A stretch of DNA of 33,213 nucleotides, from positions 1-33,213 of the forward strand of contig NZ_SZPQ01000045.1 in NCBI RefSeq assembly GCF_005217455.1, read 5' to 3'. Below the pieces are notes generated by a model. It was not told where the DNA came from and did not search any database. It saw nothing but the letters and a program-made list of their open reading frames with translations. Position 1 is the stretch's first letter; every line of letters starts with the position of its first letter. Below are positions 16,594 through 25,497 of this stretch, piece by piece. Both the position numbers and the translations under genes were made by a program. Source of the stretch: Martelella alba (lineage in GTDB: Bacteria; Pseudomonadota; Gammaproteobacteria; Enterobacterales; Enterobacteriaceae).

Positions 16594-17675
16594 ATTTGCA
16601 GCAACTGAGTTTTCCGTCCCGCGTGATCCGCGGCGAGGCGGCCGTCAATCAATTGGGCGGCCAGTGCGCCGCCTTGGGCGGCCGGGCCATGGTCATCGGC
16701 GGCCATCGCGCGTTGGCCGCCGTTGAACAGACGGTATACGGCCAACTGGCGGCGGCCGGCGTGACATTGGCGGTATTCGCCTGGTATGGCGGCGAATGCA
16801 GCGAAACCCATATCGAGCGGCTGGCGAAGCAAGCGCGCACGGAAGGCATTGAGGTGATCATCGGCATCGGCGGCGGTAAGGCGCTTGATACCGCCAAAGC
16901 GACGGGAAACGCCGTTAATCGCCCGGTGATTACGTTACCCACTATCGCGGCCACCTGTGCCGCAATAACGCCGCTGTCCATTCGCTATTCCGATGAAGGG
17001 CATTTTCGCGATCTGTTCCCACTGCCGCAAGCGCCGGCGACGGTCATTATCGATACGCGACTGTTGTCGGCTTCCCCACTGCGCTGGCTGGCGGCGGGGT
17101 TAGGCGATACACTGGCCAAATGGTATGAATATCGCGCCATCGGCCGGCCTGGTCTATTCGACGGGATGTCGGCCTCGGCCAGCGCCAATAGCCGTATCTG
17201 TTATGACCTTATCGCCCGCTATGGCCGGCCGGCGTGCGAAGCGTTGCTGCGCAAAGCCCCGTCGGCGGCGCTGGAACAGGCGCTGGACGCGATATTCGTG
17301 TTCGCCGGACTGACCTCCATCATGGGCCGCGGCGCCCATGCCGCTGCGGCCCATGCCGTTTATGAGGGGTTCACCGTCAATGACAAAACCCGGAATTTCG
17401 GCCATGGTCTGCTGGTGGGCTATGGCAACCTTTGCCTGCTGGCGCTGGAGGGCCGCGACGACGCGGAACTGCTTGAGGCCATTCGCCTGGCCAGAGCATG
17501 CTCGCTACCGGTGCGGCTGGCGGAAATTCGCGGCGATTTGAGTCCGGCCGAACGGGACGCGATCTGTCTGGCCGCCGCCCAGGCGCCGGATATGGCCAAC
17601 ATGCCAAAGCCGGTCGGCTCCGGCGATGTTGATCAGGCCATGAGGCGGGTGGATTCCCTGGCCGCCGCGCGTTAG
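16590..17675 (+). CDS. GldA-like iron-containing (zinc/iron) alcohol dehydrogenase, hut-linked
   Basis: 361 residues from GTG 16590, chosen over GTG 16566 because AAAGGGGGA lies seven bases upstream. It belongs to the glycerol dehydrogenase/Fe-ADH superfamily. The NAD-binding GIGGGKALDTAKA, the catalytic-metal residues in GLGDTLAKWYE (Asp), AAAHAVYEGF (His) and TRNFGHGLLVGYG (His), and LPTIAATCA are all visible. The substrate is unknown; GldA proteins oxidise small diols or hydroxy compounds. Its position 45 bp after hutU, with no terminator between, makes it the last gene of hutH-hutU-ADH. No canonical hut step needs such an enzyme, so it may act on a side-product or an alternative imidazole compound. 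Confidence 0.8.
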   Translation: MNLQQLSFPSRVIRGEAAVNQLGGQCAALGGRAMVIGGHRALAAVEQTVYGQLAAAGVTLAVFAWYGGECSETHIERLAKQARTEGIEVIIGIGGGKALDTAKATGNAVNRPVITLPTIAATCAAITPLSIRYSDEGHFRDLFPLPQAPATVIIDTRLLSASPLRWLAAGLGDTLAKWYEYRAIGRPGLFDGMSASASANSRICYDLIARYGRPACEALLRKAPSAALEQALDAIFVFAGLTSIMGRGAHAAAAHAVYEGFTVNDKTRNFGHGLLVGYGNLCLLALEGRDDAELLEAIRLARACSLPVRLAEIRGDLSPAERDAICLAAAQAPDMANMPKPVGSGDVDQAMRRVDSLAAAR

Positions 17676-17776
17676 GCGCGATGGGGGATGTTCTGCCGCG
17701 CCGGCCGATCGAGATGGGCCATTGCGTCCCGGGGGGATCTTCGGTGGGTGCTGCTATAGTAAAGTATTATACCGAT

Positions 17777-17840
17777 GGCCGACCAATCGGCCTGACGGAT
17801 AACGCCGGGACCGGCCGATATGCGCGCCAATGGTCCCGGC
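17777..17840. repeat. Two adjacent hairpins upstream of the phosphatase gene
   Basis: GGCCGA-CCAA-TCGGCC forms a 6-bp stem with 4-nt loop at 17777-17792. About ten bases on, GCCGGGACC and GGTCCCGGC form a 9-bp stem with a ~20-nt loop, ending near 17840. Both lie between possible -10 elements (TATAGT or TATTAT near 17753-17770) and the start at 17867, so both would be in the 5' leader. Confidence 0.5.
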
Positions 17841-17866
17841 AATAGGCCTTTACTGGGGGAGTAGCG

Positions 17867-18547
17867 ATGTTTCAGCATATTCCTGGCGCCATTTACCATA
17901 GGATCCACCCCGCCGACTGGCGCCGCATTTTTATCGTCGGCGATATGCACGGTTGTTATGATCAATTGGTCGATAAATTGGAGCGGCAATCTTTTAATAC
18001 GGATTGCGACTTGCTGGTATCGGTCGGCGATTTGATTGACCGGGGGCGGCAAAACCTCGAATGCCTGTCGCTATTGCGGGAAAACTGGTTTTGCGCGGTG
18101 CGCGGCAACCATGAGCAGATGGCCATGGAGGCGATAAGTCACAATGACCACGACCTGTGGCGGCTCAATGGGGGAAACTGGCTATCACGGCTGGACGAGC
18201 GGGGGCAGGCGCAGGCCAAAACGCTGATAGCCGAGTGCGCCGCCTTGCCGCTGGTCGTCGATATTCCCATGGCGGATCGCCATCTTGTCGTGGCCCATGC
18301 CGATTATCCCCTCGACCATTATGAATTCGGTCAGCCGGTGGACGAGGAAGCCCTTATCTGGAGCCGGCGCCGCTTCCAGCGCAATCAACAGGGCAGAGGC
18401 GTCGCCATCGGCGGCGCGACCCAGTTTTTCTTCGGTCATACGCCGTTGGATCGGGTACGGCATTTCCATAATCAATTTTATATTGATACCGGCGCGGTAT
18501 ACGGCGGTACGTTAACCTTATTCGAACTGGGACGGATTCCGCTTTAA
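17867..18547 (+). CDS. Metallophosphatase, PphA/PrpA-like serine/threonine protein phosphatase
   Basis: 226 residues. All calcineurin-type metal motifs are present: IVGDMHGCYDQL (about 23-34), LLVSVGDLIDRGRQNLECL, CAVRGNHEQMAMEAI, VVAHADYP and FFGHTPLD, ending with YIDTGAVYGG. This is the arrangement of E. coli PphA/PphB (PrpA/PrpB), which remove phosphate from proteins and have been linked to envelope stress signalling. It resembles PphA more (RGNHEQMAM, HTPL). The start is set by GGGGGAG seven bases upstream. The gene stands alone after the hut operon; regulation is not evident beyond the leader hairpins. Confidence 0.88.
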   Translation: MFQHIPGAIYHRIHPADWRRIFIVGDMHGCYDQLVDKLERQSFNTDCDLLVSVGDLIDRGRQNLECLSLLRENWFCAVRGNHEQMAMEAISHNDHDLWRLNGGNWLSRLDERGQAQAKTLIAECAALPLVVDIPMADRHLVVAHADYPLDHYEFGQPVDEEALIWSRRRFQRNQQGRGVAIGGATQFFFGHTPLDRVRHFHNQFYIDTGAVYGGTLTLFELGRIPL

Positions 18548-18587
18548 ATCGTCGCCCTTCGCCGGGGGCGGAAGAAATAAATTTGGC

Positions 18588-18593
18588 TATAAT
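18588..18593 (+). promoter_or_regulatory. Possible -10 element upstream of the YeaQ-like gene
   Basis: TATAAT in the context TTGGCTATAATACGG lies 113 bp before the next start codon. No good -35 hexamer is found 16-18 bp upstream (that stretch is GC-rich), so this would be an activator-dependent or stress-sigma promoter, or chance. Confidence 0.35.
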
Positions 18594-18705
18594 ACGGTTG
18601 ACCCTTGTTCAAACCGTCGACACGCAATGCTGGGCCGGCGGAATGAGCGGGTGATGACAACCAGAGCCCATTGCATGGGTAAGCCAATAACAACGGAGAC
18701 TGAAT

Positions 18706-18960
18706 ATGGGGATTCTATCCTGGATTATCTTTGGCCTGATTGCCGGTATTATCGCCAAATGGATTATGCCCGGCCGCGACGGCGGCGGCTTCATTCTTAC
18801 CGTTATTCTAGGCATCGTCGGCGCGGTGGTTGGCGGTTATATCAGCACGTTTTTCGGTTATGGACGGGTCGACGGCTTTAATTTCGGCAGTTTTGTGGTC
18901 GCGGTAATCGGCGCCATCGTCGTGCTGTTGATTTACCGGATGGTGCGACGCGAAGCGTAA
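18706..18960 (+). CDS. GlsB/YeaQ/YmgE-family small membrane protein
   Basis: 84 residues with three hydrophobic segments (GILSWIIFGLIAGIIAKWIMPG, GGFILTVILGIVGAVVGGYIS, and FGSFVVAVIGAIVVLLIYRMV). The glycine-zipper pattern and MPGRDGGG loop are characteristic of the transglycosylase-associated (YeaQ/YmgE/GlsB) family of inner-membrane proteins, often stress-induced and of unknown mechanism. ACGGAG seven bases before the ATG supports the start. It appears monocistronic and is followed by a 407-bp intergenic region holding a repeat element and a terminator. Confidence 0.9.
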   Translation: MGILSWIIFGLIAGIIAKWIMPGRDGGGFILTVILGIVGAVVGGYISTFFGYGRVDGFNFGSFVVAVIGAIVVLLIYRMVRREA

Positions 18961-19030
18961 CCGGCAATGTCTTTGAGATGTTCTCAATCCCGATTATCGA
19001 CGCCGTTTTTCGTTAAATAGACTTCTCTCA

Positions 19031-19129
19031 TTCAAGCCGCATCGCGGCGGCAAATAAACGAATCCCCAGGAGCATAGTCCATTGTGTGACTGGGGTGAGC
19101 GAACGCAGCCAACAAAGAGGCGGCTTGAA
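19031..19129. repeat. Nested palindromic intergenic repeat element, about 100 bp
   Basis: An outer 10-bp perfect inverted repeat (TTCAAGCCGC 19031-19040 / GCGGCTTGAA 19120-19129) encloses an inner one (CCCCAG 19064-19069 / CTGGGG 19090-19095). The inner flank GGTGAGCGAACGCAGCCAAC resembles dispersed intergenic palindromes that I remember from Serratia, Yersinia and related genomes. Only one copy is in this window. Confidence 0.65.
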
Positions 19130-19225
19130 ATATGATGAGTGGTGATGATTAATGGCGCCCTTGCATATCTAATGCGTTCTCTTGCCTTGCAAACCGAGCT
19201 TCTTTTCACCGTTCAACCCCATCGG

Positions 19226-19260
19226 CGCGGGTAATATAAAGTGGTCCCGCCTTTTTTTTG
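19226..19260 (+). terminator. Rho-independent terminator
   Basis: GCGGG (19227-19231) pairs with CCCGC (19246-19250), followed by C and a long T run. It is well downstream of the YeaQ-like gene and upstream of gabD on the plus strand, and so insulates gabD from read-through. Confidence 0.65.
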
Positions 19261-19367
19261 AAACTGGCACTGGATCGCCAAGCCATAAAGCGGATAAATA
19301 GCATCAGAGTCCGTGAGGACCATTAGCGTCCGCTGTCACATCGACTTAATCGAAACGAGGAAAACGC

Positions 19368-20822
19368 ATGCAGCTTAAGGACCCGCAATTACTTCGCCAT
19401 CAGGCTTTGATCGATGGCGAATGGCGCGACGGCGATACCGGCGCCACCGAAACGGTAATCAATCCGGCCACCGGGGAAATTTTGGCCGATGTGGCGCAGG
19501 TGAGCGCCGATCAAACATCGGCCGCCATTGCCGCCGCCGCCGAAGCGCTGGTCGCCTGGCGGGCGCAAACCGGCAAACAGCGCGCCGCCGTGATGCAGCG
19601 TTGGGCGGCGCTCATTGAGCAGCACCAGGAAGACCTGGCCGCCATCTTGACGGCGGAGCAAGGCAAACCCCTGGCCGAGGCCCGGGGGGAAATCGCTTAT
19701 GCCAACAGTTTCATCCTGTGGTTCGCCGAGGAAGCCAAACGGGTTGAGGGGGCGGTATTGCAGACACCGCAGGCTCAGCAACGCTTACTGGTGCTTAAAC
19801 AGGCGATAGGCGTTACCGCCGCCATCACGCCTTGGAATTTCCCGGCGGCGATGATCACCCGCAAAGCGGCGCCCGCCCTGGCCGCCGGCTGCACCATGAT
19901 AGTCAAACCCGCTGAGCAGACTCCGCTGACGGCGTTGGCCCTGGCGGAGCTCGCGTTGCGCGCCGGAATACCCAAAGGCGTGCTGCAAGTGACAACCGGA
20001 CCGGCCCAGGCGGTGGGCAAGGTCCTGTGCGCAAGTCCGGTGGTGCGCAAGCTCAGCTTTACCGGCTCCACCGAGGTCGGCCGCGTGCTGATGGCGCAAT
20101 GCGCGCCGACCGTTAAAAAACTGTCGTTGGAACTGGGCGGCAACGCGCCGGTCATTGTTTTCGACGACGCCGATCCGGACGCGGCGGTGGCCGGCATCAT
20201 GGCCTCAAAATTTCGTAATAGCGGCCAAACTTGCGTTTGCGCCAATCGAATCTACATTCAGCGCGGCATTTATGCCGACATCGCCGCCCGTCTGGTGGCG
20301 AAGGTGGCCGAGCTCAATGTGGGCAACGGCGCAACGCCGGGAATAACCCAGGGACCCCTCATTGACGATGACGCCGTTCGCAAAGTCCGTGCCCATATTG
20401 CTGATGCGCTGGCCCAGGGGGCGACGCTGCTGACCGGCGGAGAATCCCACGCGCTGGGCGGCACGTTTTATCAGCCCACGGTCATCGGCGATGTGACCGC
20501 CGCCATGCGCTTTGCCCGGGAAGAAACCTTCGGGCCGGTAGCGCCGTTGTTTCCGTTCGATGACGAGGCGCAAGCGCTGGCGCAGGCCAACGATACCGAA
20601 TTCGGTCTGGCCGCCTATCTCTTCACCCGGGACGCCGCCCGGCAATGGCGAGTGGCCGAAGCGCTGGAATACGGCATGGTGGGGGTGAATACCGGCCTTA
20701 TTTCCAACGAAGTGGCGCCGTTTGGCGGCGTGAAACAATCCGGACTCGGACGCGAGGGTTCGCGATTCGGCATCGAGGAATATCTTGAGATGAAATACCT
20801 CTGTCTGGATCTGTCCCGCTAA
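19368..20822 (+). CDS. gabD: NAD(P)-dependent succinate-semialdehyde dehydrogenase
   Basis: 484 residues, the GabD length. It oxidises succinate semialdehyde to succinate, the last step of GABA degradation. The aldehyde dehydrogenase catalytic residues are in LELGGNAP (E255) and NSGQTCVCANR (C289, with the neighbouring second cysteine typical of GabD). TPWNFPAAMITRK forms the cofactor pocket and FTGSTEVGR the Rossmann motif. PFGGVKQSGLGREGSRFGIEEYLEMKYLC is the GabD-type C-terminus. GAGGAAA lies eight bases before the ATG. No gabT or gabP is adjacent; a convergent GntR regulator follows and may control it, but this is inference. Confidence 0.92.
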   Translation: MQLKDPQLLRHQALIDGEWRDGDTGATETVINPATGEILADVAQVSADQTSAAIAAAAEALVAWRAQTGKQRAAVMQRWAALIEQHQEDLAAILTAEQGKPLAEARGEIAYANSFILWFAEEAKRVEGAVLQTPQAQQRLLVLKQAIGVTAAITPWNFPAAMITRKAAPALAAGCTMIVKPAEQTPLTALALAELALRAGIPKGVLQVTTGPAQAVGKVLCASPVVRKLSFTGSTEVGRVLMAQCAPTVKKLSLELGGNAPVIVFDDADPDAAVAGIMASKFRNSGQTCVCANRIYIQRGIYADIAARLVAKVAELNVGNGATPGITQGPLIDDDAVRKVRAHIADALAQGATLLTGGESHALGGTFYQPTVIGDVTAAMRFAREETFGPVAPLFPFDDEAQALAQANDTEFGLAAYLFTRDAARQWRVAEALEYGMVGVNTGLISNEVAPFGGVKQSGLGREGSRFGIEEYLEMKYLCLDLSR

Positions 20823-20843
20823 TCTGGCGGGGCGGATTTGCCG

Positions 20844-21518
20844 TCAGCTGGCGGCGAACATTGCCAGTAGGGCATCATGGCTGGCCATGATATTCCGTCG
20901 CATGGCAATTTCGGCGCCGCCGCTGTCCCGTCGGCGCAATGCCATCAAAACGTCCTGATGGTAATCGATGGTCGTTTGCCGGGACAAGCGGGTATATGCC
21001 TGGGCGATGGCCGGTCCCAACCGCATCCACAACCTGTCGATAAAACTGCTCAGTAACGGCATCTCGGCGCTGTGCGCCACCAGAACATGAAACTCGCTAT
21101 TTAGCCGCAATGCGCCGGCCAGATCCTCTTCGGTAATGGCGCGGATGTTATTACGAATATTGACGGTCAATTGGTGCAGCGTCGCGGGCGTGATCCGCAA
21201 CGCCGCGCGTTGCGCCCCCAACCCCTCCAGATCCAGCCGCAGCGTGCGGATTTCCATATATTGCGGCTTGGTCAGCAGCGGCACGCGGATATCCTTGGGC
21301 GTGCGCATCTCAAGCGCCTGCTCTCGCGCCAGTTGCAGCACGGCGTCTCTGACCGGCGTGACGCTGGTGCCCATTTCGACGGCCAAATCCCGGATTTTCA
21401 GGCGCTCGTCAGGTTTAAGTTGTCCGGTGATCAATGCCTGGCGTAACGCGGCATAAACGCTGGAGCCTAAATAGGAATGTTCCATTAGATCCGTAAAATA
21501 ACGCAATTGTGTTTCCAT
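20844..21518 (-). CDS. GntR-family (FadR/FCD type) transcriptional regulator
   Basis: About 224 residues from ATG 21518; GTG 21524 is an alternative, and neither has a strong ribosome-binding site. The N-terminal winged helix (SSVYAALRQALITGQLKPDERLKIRDLAVEMGTSVTPVRDAVLQLA) is of the FadR subfamily. The helical FCD effector domain follows, with LRLDLEGLGAQRAAL, LNSEFHVLVAHSAEMPLL and the C-terminal YHQDVLMALRRRD carrying probable metal-binding residues (FHVLV His, YHQD His). The effector is unknown, probably a carboxylate. It is convergent with gabD and divergent from the MDR oxidoreductase, the most likely target along with its own promoter. Confidence 0.88.
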   Translation of the reverse strand: METQLRYFTDLMEHSYLGSSVYAALRQALITGQLKPDERLKIRDLAVEMGTSVTPVRDAVLQLAREQALEMRTPKDIRVPLLTKPQYMEIRTLRLDLEGLGAQRAALRITPATLHQLTVNIRNNIRAITEEDLAGALRLNSEFHVLVAHSAEMPLLSSFIDRLWMRLGPAIAQAYTRLSRQTTIDYHQDVLMALRRRDSGGAEIAMRRNIMASHDALLAMFAAS

Positions 21519-21711
21519 AATCACACCGCGGCGGTGGCGTAATAAATCGAACCCGTCAAATATACCCCATGACGCCGCAAATGACAGCCGGCCGGCCGCG
21601 TCGGATTTTCAACGCCACAGTGCAAGTGCTACGCTATTACTCCGCTATTCGCCGGTCGGCAAAGCGCATAGGATTCATCATACGAATTCAATTGCCATGG
21701 GAGCTCCACTA

Positions 21712-22719
21712 ATGAAAGCCATTGTCTATACCCAACACGGATTACCTATCGAAGATCCCCGCTCGCTTATTGATACCGAACTGCCGAAACCGGCGCCAGG
21801 ACCACATGATCTGCTGGTGGAAGTCAAGGCTATCTCGGTCAACCCGGTGGATACCAAAGTCCGCACCAATGCTCCCGTCACCGAGCCCCGCGTACTGGGC
21901 TGGGATGTGGCCGGCATCGTCGCCGACGTGGGCGCCGATGTCACGCTGTTTAAGGCGGGCGACCACGTCTTTTACGCTGGCGCCATTACCCGGCCTGGAT
22001 GTTACAGCGAATGGCATTTGGTGGATGAACGCCTTGTCGGCCATAAACCGGCCACCCTCGGTTTTGCCGAAGCCGCCGCGCTGCCCCTGACCTCGCTCAC
22101 CGCCGGCGAATTACTGTTTGACCGCCTGGGCGTCCCGGAAAACGGCGGCGACGGGGCGACCCTGCTTATTATCGGCGCCGGCGGCGGTGTGGGATCAATA
22201 CTGACCCAACTGGCCCGGCAATTGACCCGAATGACGGTGGTGGGCACCGCGTCGCGGCCGCAAACGCACCAATGGGTGGCCTCCCTGGGCGCGCATCATG
22301 TCATCGATCACAGCCGCAATTTGTTGGAACAGCTCAAGGCGCTGGGCATTAATGACGTCACCCATGTCGCCAGCCTCACCCACACCGACAGTTATTATCC
22401 GCAATTGATCGATGCGCTGGCGCCGCAAGGGCGACTGGCGCTCATCGATGATCCCGCCAGTCTCGACGCCAAGCCGCTGAAGGGCAAAAGCCTGTCGCTA
22501 CATTGGGAACTGATGTTTACCCGCTCGACCTACCAAACCGCGGATAGGATTAAACAACACCAATTGCTTGAACGCATCGCGGCGCTGGTGGACGCCGGTA
22601 CATTGAAGACCACCCTTGCCGAGCATTATGGATTGATAAATGCGGGTAATCTCCGTCGCGCCCACGCGCTTATCGAAAGCGGCAAGTCCCGCGGCAAGGT
22701 GGTGCTGGAAGGATTTTAA
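21712..22719 (+). CDS. Zinc-independent MDR oxidoreductase (ZADH/quinone reductase-like)
   Basis: 335 residues from ATG 21712, chosen for GGGAG nine bases upstream. It is a medium-chain dehydrogenase/reductase with a GroES-like N-terminal domain (VEVKAISVNPVDTKVR, VLGWDVAGIVADVGADVTLFKAGDHVFY) and a Rossmann domain (LLIIGAGGGVGSILTQLARQL). The structural-zinc cysteines of classical alcohol dehydrogenases are absent, so it belongs to the quinone-oxidoreductase-like zinc-binding alcohol dehydrogenase family named after its relatives. It probably reduces quinones or enones with NADPH; the substrate is unknown. Divergent from the GntR regulator across about 190 bp, it may be controlled by it. Confidence 0.87.
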   Translation: MKAIVYTQHGLPIEDPRSLIDTELPKPAPGPHDLLVEVKAISVNPVDTKVRTNAPVTEPRVLGWDVAGIVADVGADVTLFKAGDHVFYAGAITRPGCYSEWHLVDERLVGHKPATLGFAEAAALPLTSLTAGELLFDRLGVPENGGDGATLLIIGAGGGVGSILTQLARQLTRMTVVGTASRPQTHQWVASLGAHHVIDHSRNLLEQLKALGINDVTHVASLTHTDSYYPQLIDALAPQGRLALIDDPASLDAKPLKGKSLSLHWELMFTRSTYQTADRIKQHQLLERIAALVDAGTLKTTLAEHYGLINAGNLRRAHALIESGKSRGKVVLEGF

Positions 22720-22935
22720 CCCAGACTGTTCGTGGTACCGGGGTGCTTAGCCCGATGGTTGCACTCCGGCTCGCCGCGCGAAAGGCGTTACCGGGGGACG
22801 CACTTAAAAAAATTGTAAATTAGTGAGACGGGTCAAAGTTACCCCGCCCAATCCCCGTTACGGTGTTGACCGTGTTATCCGGCCGGTTCCCATGCGCGCC
22901 GGATATGTGTTGCGTGGTCTAAGCCGAGCCGCCGT

Positions 22936-24627
22936 ATGCATGAGTTTAATCTGGTCTTATTGTTATTGCAGCAGATGTGCGTGTATCTGGTGATAGCCTA
23001 TTTGCTGAGCAAAACGCCGCTGTTTGTCCCCCTGACGCAAGTTACCGTCCGTTTGCCCCACAAACTGCTCTGTTATGTGATGTTTTCCATGTTTTGCATC
23101 ATGGGAACCTACTTTGGATTGCATATCCAGGATTCCATCGCCAATACCCGAGCCATTGCCGCGGTATTGGGCGGATTGCTCGGGGGGCCGCTGGTGGGCG
23201 TGCTTGTCGGTCTGACCGGCGGGCTGCACCGGTATTCCCTCGGCGGCATGACCGCCCTGAGTTGCATGATATCCACCGTGGTGGAAGGGTTGCTTGGCGG
23301 TTTGGCCCATCGGGTGCTTATCCGTCGCGGGCGCATCGATCAATTGGTGAACCCCTTTACCGCCGCCGGCGTCACGGTGACGGCGGAAATCCTGCAAATG
23401 TTGATTATCCTGGCCATAGCCCGGCCCTTTGACGAGGCGCTGCGGCTGGTGAAAAGCATCGCGTTGCCCATGATCGTTACCAATAGCGTCGGTGCGGCAA
23501 TGTTCATCCGCATCCTGTTGGACAGGCGGGCGATGTTCGAGAAGTACACCACGGCGTTTTCCGCCCGCGCGCTGAAAATCGCCGCCAGCACCGAAGGCTT
23601 TTTGCGCCAGGGTTTCAATCAGGAAAACAGCATGAAGGTGGCCCAGGTTATCTATCAAGAACTGGATATCGGCGCGGTGGCCATCACGGATCGCGAAAAA
23701 CTGCTGGCGTTCATCGGTATCGGCGATGATCATCATCTGCCTGGCACACCCATCGCATCGGCCCATTCGCGGCGCGCTATTGATAATAACGAAGTGGTTT
23801 ATGCCGATGGCAACGAAGTCCCTTATCAGTGCTCGTTACAACGTCACTGCAAATTGGGGTCGACGCTGGTCATTCCGTTGCGTGGCGAAAACAACCAGGT
23901 CATCGGAACCATTAAGCTCTACGAGGCTAAGAATCGGCTGTTCAGCTCCATCAACCGAACCTTGGGCGAGGGGATTGCCAGTTTACTGTCGGCACAAATC
24001 CTGGCCGGGCAATATGAACGTTACAAATTGCTGCTCAGCCAATCGGAGATCAAGCTGCTGCACGCCCAGGTCAATCCGCATTTCCTGTTTAACGCGCTAA
24101 ATACCTTGTTGGCGGTTATTCGTCGGGATAGCGATCAGGCGGGACAACTGGTACAGAATCTGTCTACTTTCTTTCGCAAGAATCTTAAGCGTTCGGAAGA
24201 AATGGTGACGCTTGCCGATGAAATCGAACATGTCACGGCCTACCTGGAGATCGAAAAGGCCCGTTTCCAGGATCGGCTGCAAGTTCGGTTCGAGCTGCCG
24301 CCCGCGCTGCTGGGTTTGCACTTGCCGGCGTTTTCCCTGCAGCCTATCGTGGAGAATGCCATAAAACATGGCACTTCCCATCTGCTGGGCCAGGGCGTGG
24401 TGACGCTGAAAGCCAGGCGGCAGAATGATCATCTATTATTAAGTATCGAGGATAACGCCGGACTTTATCGGTTGCGGCCGGGCAACACCGGCCTTGGCAT
24501 GAATCTGGTCGACAAGCGCATCCGGGTGCGTTATGGCGATGATTACGGCATCAGCGTGGAGTTCGAACCCGAGCGGTTTACCCGCATTAATCTGAGTCTG
24601 CCGCTGGAGGAACAGGCGTCGTGCTGA
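22936..24627 (+). CDS. btsS: Pyruvate-sensing LytS-type histidine kinase BtsS (YehU)
   Basis: 563 residues and colinear with E. coli BtsS. The N-terminal 5TM-5TMR_LYT membrane module runs from [19 protein letters not shown] to about residue 200, with [25 protein letters not shown] and [25 protein letters not shown] domain follows ([24 protein letters not shown]). The His_kinase domain has phospho-acceptor [18 protein letters not shown]. The HATPase has IVENAIKHG and [12 protein letters not shown]. In E. coli BtsS binds extracellular pyruvate with high affinity. The stop overlaps the btsR start by seven bases. The known target btsT (yjiY) is not in this window. Confidence 0.95.
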   Translation: MHEFNLVLLLLQQMCVYLVIAYLLSKTPLFVPLTQVTVRLPHKLLCYVMFSMFCIMGTYFGLHIQDSIANTRAIAAVLGGLLGGPLVGVLVGLTGGLHRYSLGGMTALSCMISTVVEGLLGGLAHRVLIRRGRIDQLVNPFTAAGVTVTAEILQMLIILAIARPFDEALRLVKSIALPMIVTNSVGAAMFIRILLDRRAMFEKYTTAFSARALKIAASTEGFLRQGFNQENSMKVAQVIYQELDIGAVAITDREKLLAFIGIGDDHHLPGTPIASAHSRRAIDNNEVVYADGNEVPYQCSLQRHCKLGSTLVIPLRGENNQVIGTIKLYEAKNRLFSSINRTLGEGIASLLSAQILAGQYERYKLLLSQSEIKLLHAQVNPHFLFNALNTLLAVIRRDSDQAGQLVQNLSTFFRKNLKRSEEMVTLADEIEHVTAYLEIEKARFQDRLQVRFELPPALLGLHLPAFSLQPIVENAIKHGTSHLLGQGVVTLKARRQNDHLLLSIEDNAGLYRLRPGNTGLGMNLVDKRIRVRYGDDYGISVEFEPERFTRINLSLPLEEQASC

Positions 24628-25346
24628 ATGTGCTTATCGTGGATGACGAGCCCCTGGCCAGGGAGAACCTGCGATGTCTGCTGGAACAAGATCCCCGGGT
24701 AACGGTAGCGGGGGAATGCGCCAACGCGGTAGAGGCCATCGGCGCGGTGCACCGCCTGCATCCCGATGTGGTCTTTCTGGATATCCAGATGCCGCGGATA
24801 AGCGGGTTGGAGATGGTGGGCATGATCGATCCGGCCTGTATGCCCTACATCGTGTTTCTGACCGCTTATGACGAGTATGCGGTGCGGGCCTTTGAAGAGC
24901 ATGCGTTTGATTATCTGCTCAAACCCATCGAGGCTCCCAGGCTTGAGAAGACTCTCAATCGCCTGTGCGAAGCACGGCCGGCCCAGGACATGCTGGCGCT
25001 CGGCGGGCAGGATAACGACCTGCGGTATATCCCCTGTAGCGGCCGCAGTCGCATCTACCTGCTGAAAACCGAGGAAGTGATTTACGCCAATTCGCGATTG
25101 AGCGGCGTGTACGTGACCGGCGTGGAAGGCGGCGAATGTTTTACCGAACTGACGCTGAAAACTCTGGAAAACCGCACGCCGCTAGTTCGTTGCCATCGCC
25201 AGTTCCTCATCAACATGGCCCATTTACGCGAAATCCGGCTGGAAGAAAGCGGTCAGGCGGAAATCGCGCTCTCCAACGGCTATTCCGTGCCGGTCAGCCG
25301 CCGCTATCTCAAATCCCTTAAAACGCTGCTCGGCCTGAAGGGTTAA
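24621..25346 (+). CDS. btsR: LytTR response regulator BtsR (YehT)
   Basis: 241 residues starting at GTG 24621 within the end of btsS. The receiver domain has [11 protein letters not shown], phospho-acceptor D54 in [16 protein letters not shown], and FDYLLKPI. The C-terminal LytTR DNA-binding domain (about 135-241) contains [34 protein letters not shown], nearly identical in pattern to E. coli BtsR, and ends [15 protein letters not shown]. It partners BtsS; in E. coli phosphorylated BtsR activates the pyruvate transporter gene btsT. The GTG start has no clear ribosome-binding site of its own and so depends on coupling to btsS. Confidence 0.95.
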   Translation: MLNVLIVDDEPLARENLRCLLEQDPRVTVAGECANAVEAIGAVHRLHPDVVFLDIQMPRISGLEMVGMIDPACMPYIVFLTAYDEYAVRAFEEHAFDYLLKPIEAPRLEKTLNRLCEARPAQDMLALGGQDNDLRYIPCSGRSRIYLLKTEEVIYANSRLSGVYVTGVEGGECFTELTLKTLENRTPLVRCHRQFLINMAHLREIRLEESGQAEIALSNGYSVPVSRRYLKSLKTLLGLKG

Positions 25347-25497
25347 GTCCCTTTAGGAGGATCGGGCATAAATCCGAGAGAAATGCGCAGGGCAAATGCG
25401 TGGTTCTCCCTGCATAATTTCTTAATCATTCCTGAGACGGCAGAGTTATCTCCCGCTGAAGTCCGTCGGGCTTCGGACAACCTGTGAGGACACCTTG

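Larger units (their letters stand above)
18961..19367. other. Intergenic region between the YeaQ-like gene and gabD
   Basis: It contains a nested palindromic repeat (19031-19129) and a rho-independent terminator (about 19226-19260). The rest, up to the gabD ribosome-binding site (GAGGAAA), should hold the gabD promoter; I see no strong hexamers. No gene is supported here. Confidence 0.6.

Noticed and set aside
22963..23766. 267-codon minus-strand ORF opposite btsS
   Set aside because: btsS is colinear with its E. coli homologue over the same bases; the antisense frame is histidine/glutamine-rich with no family.
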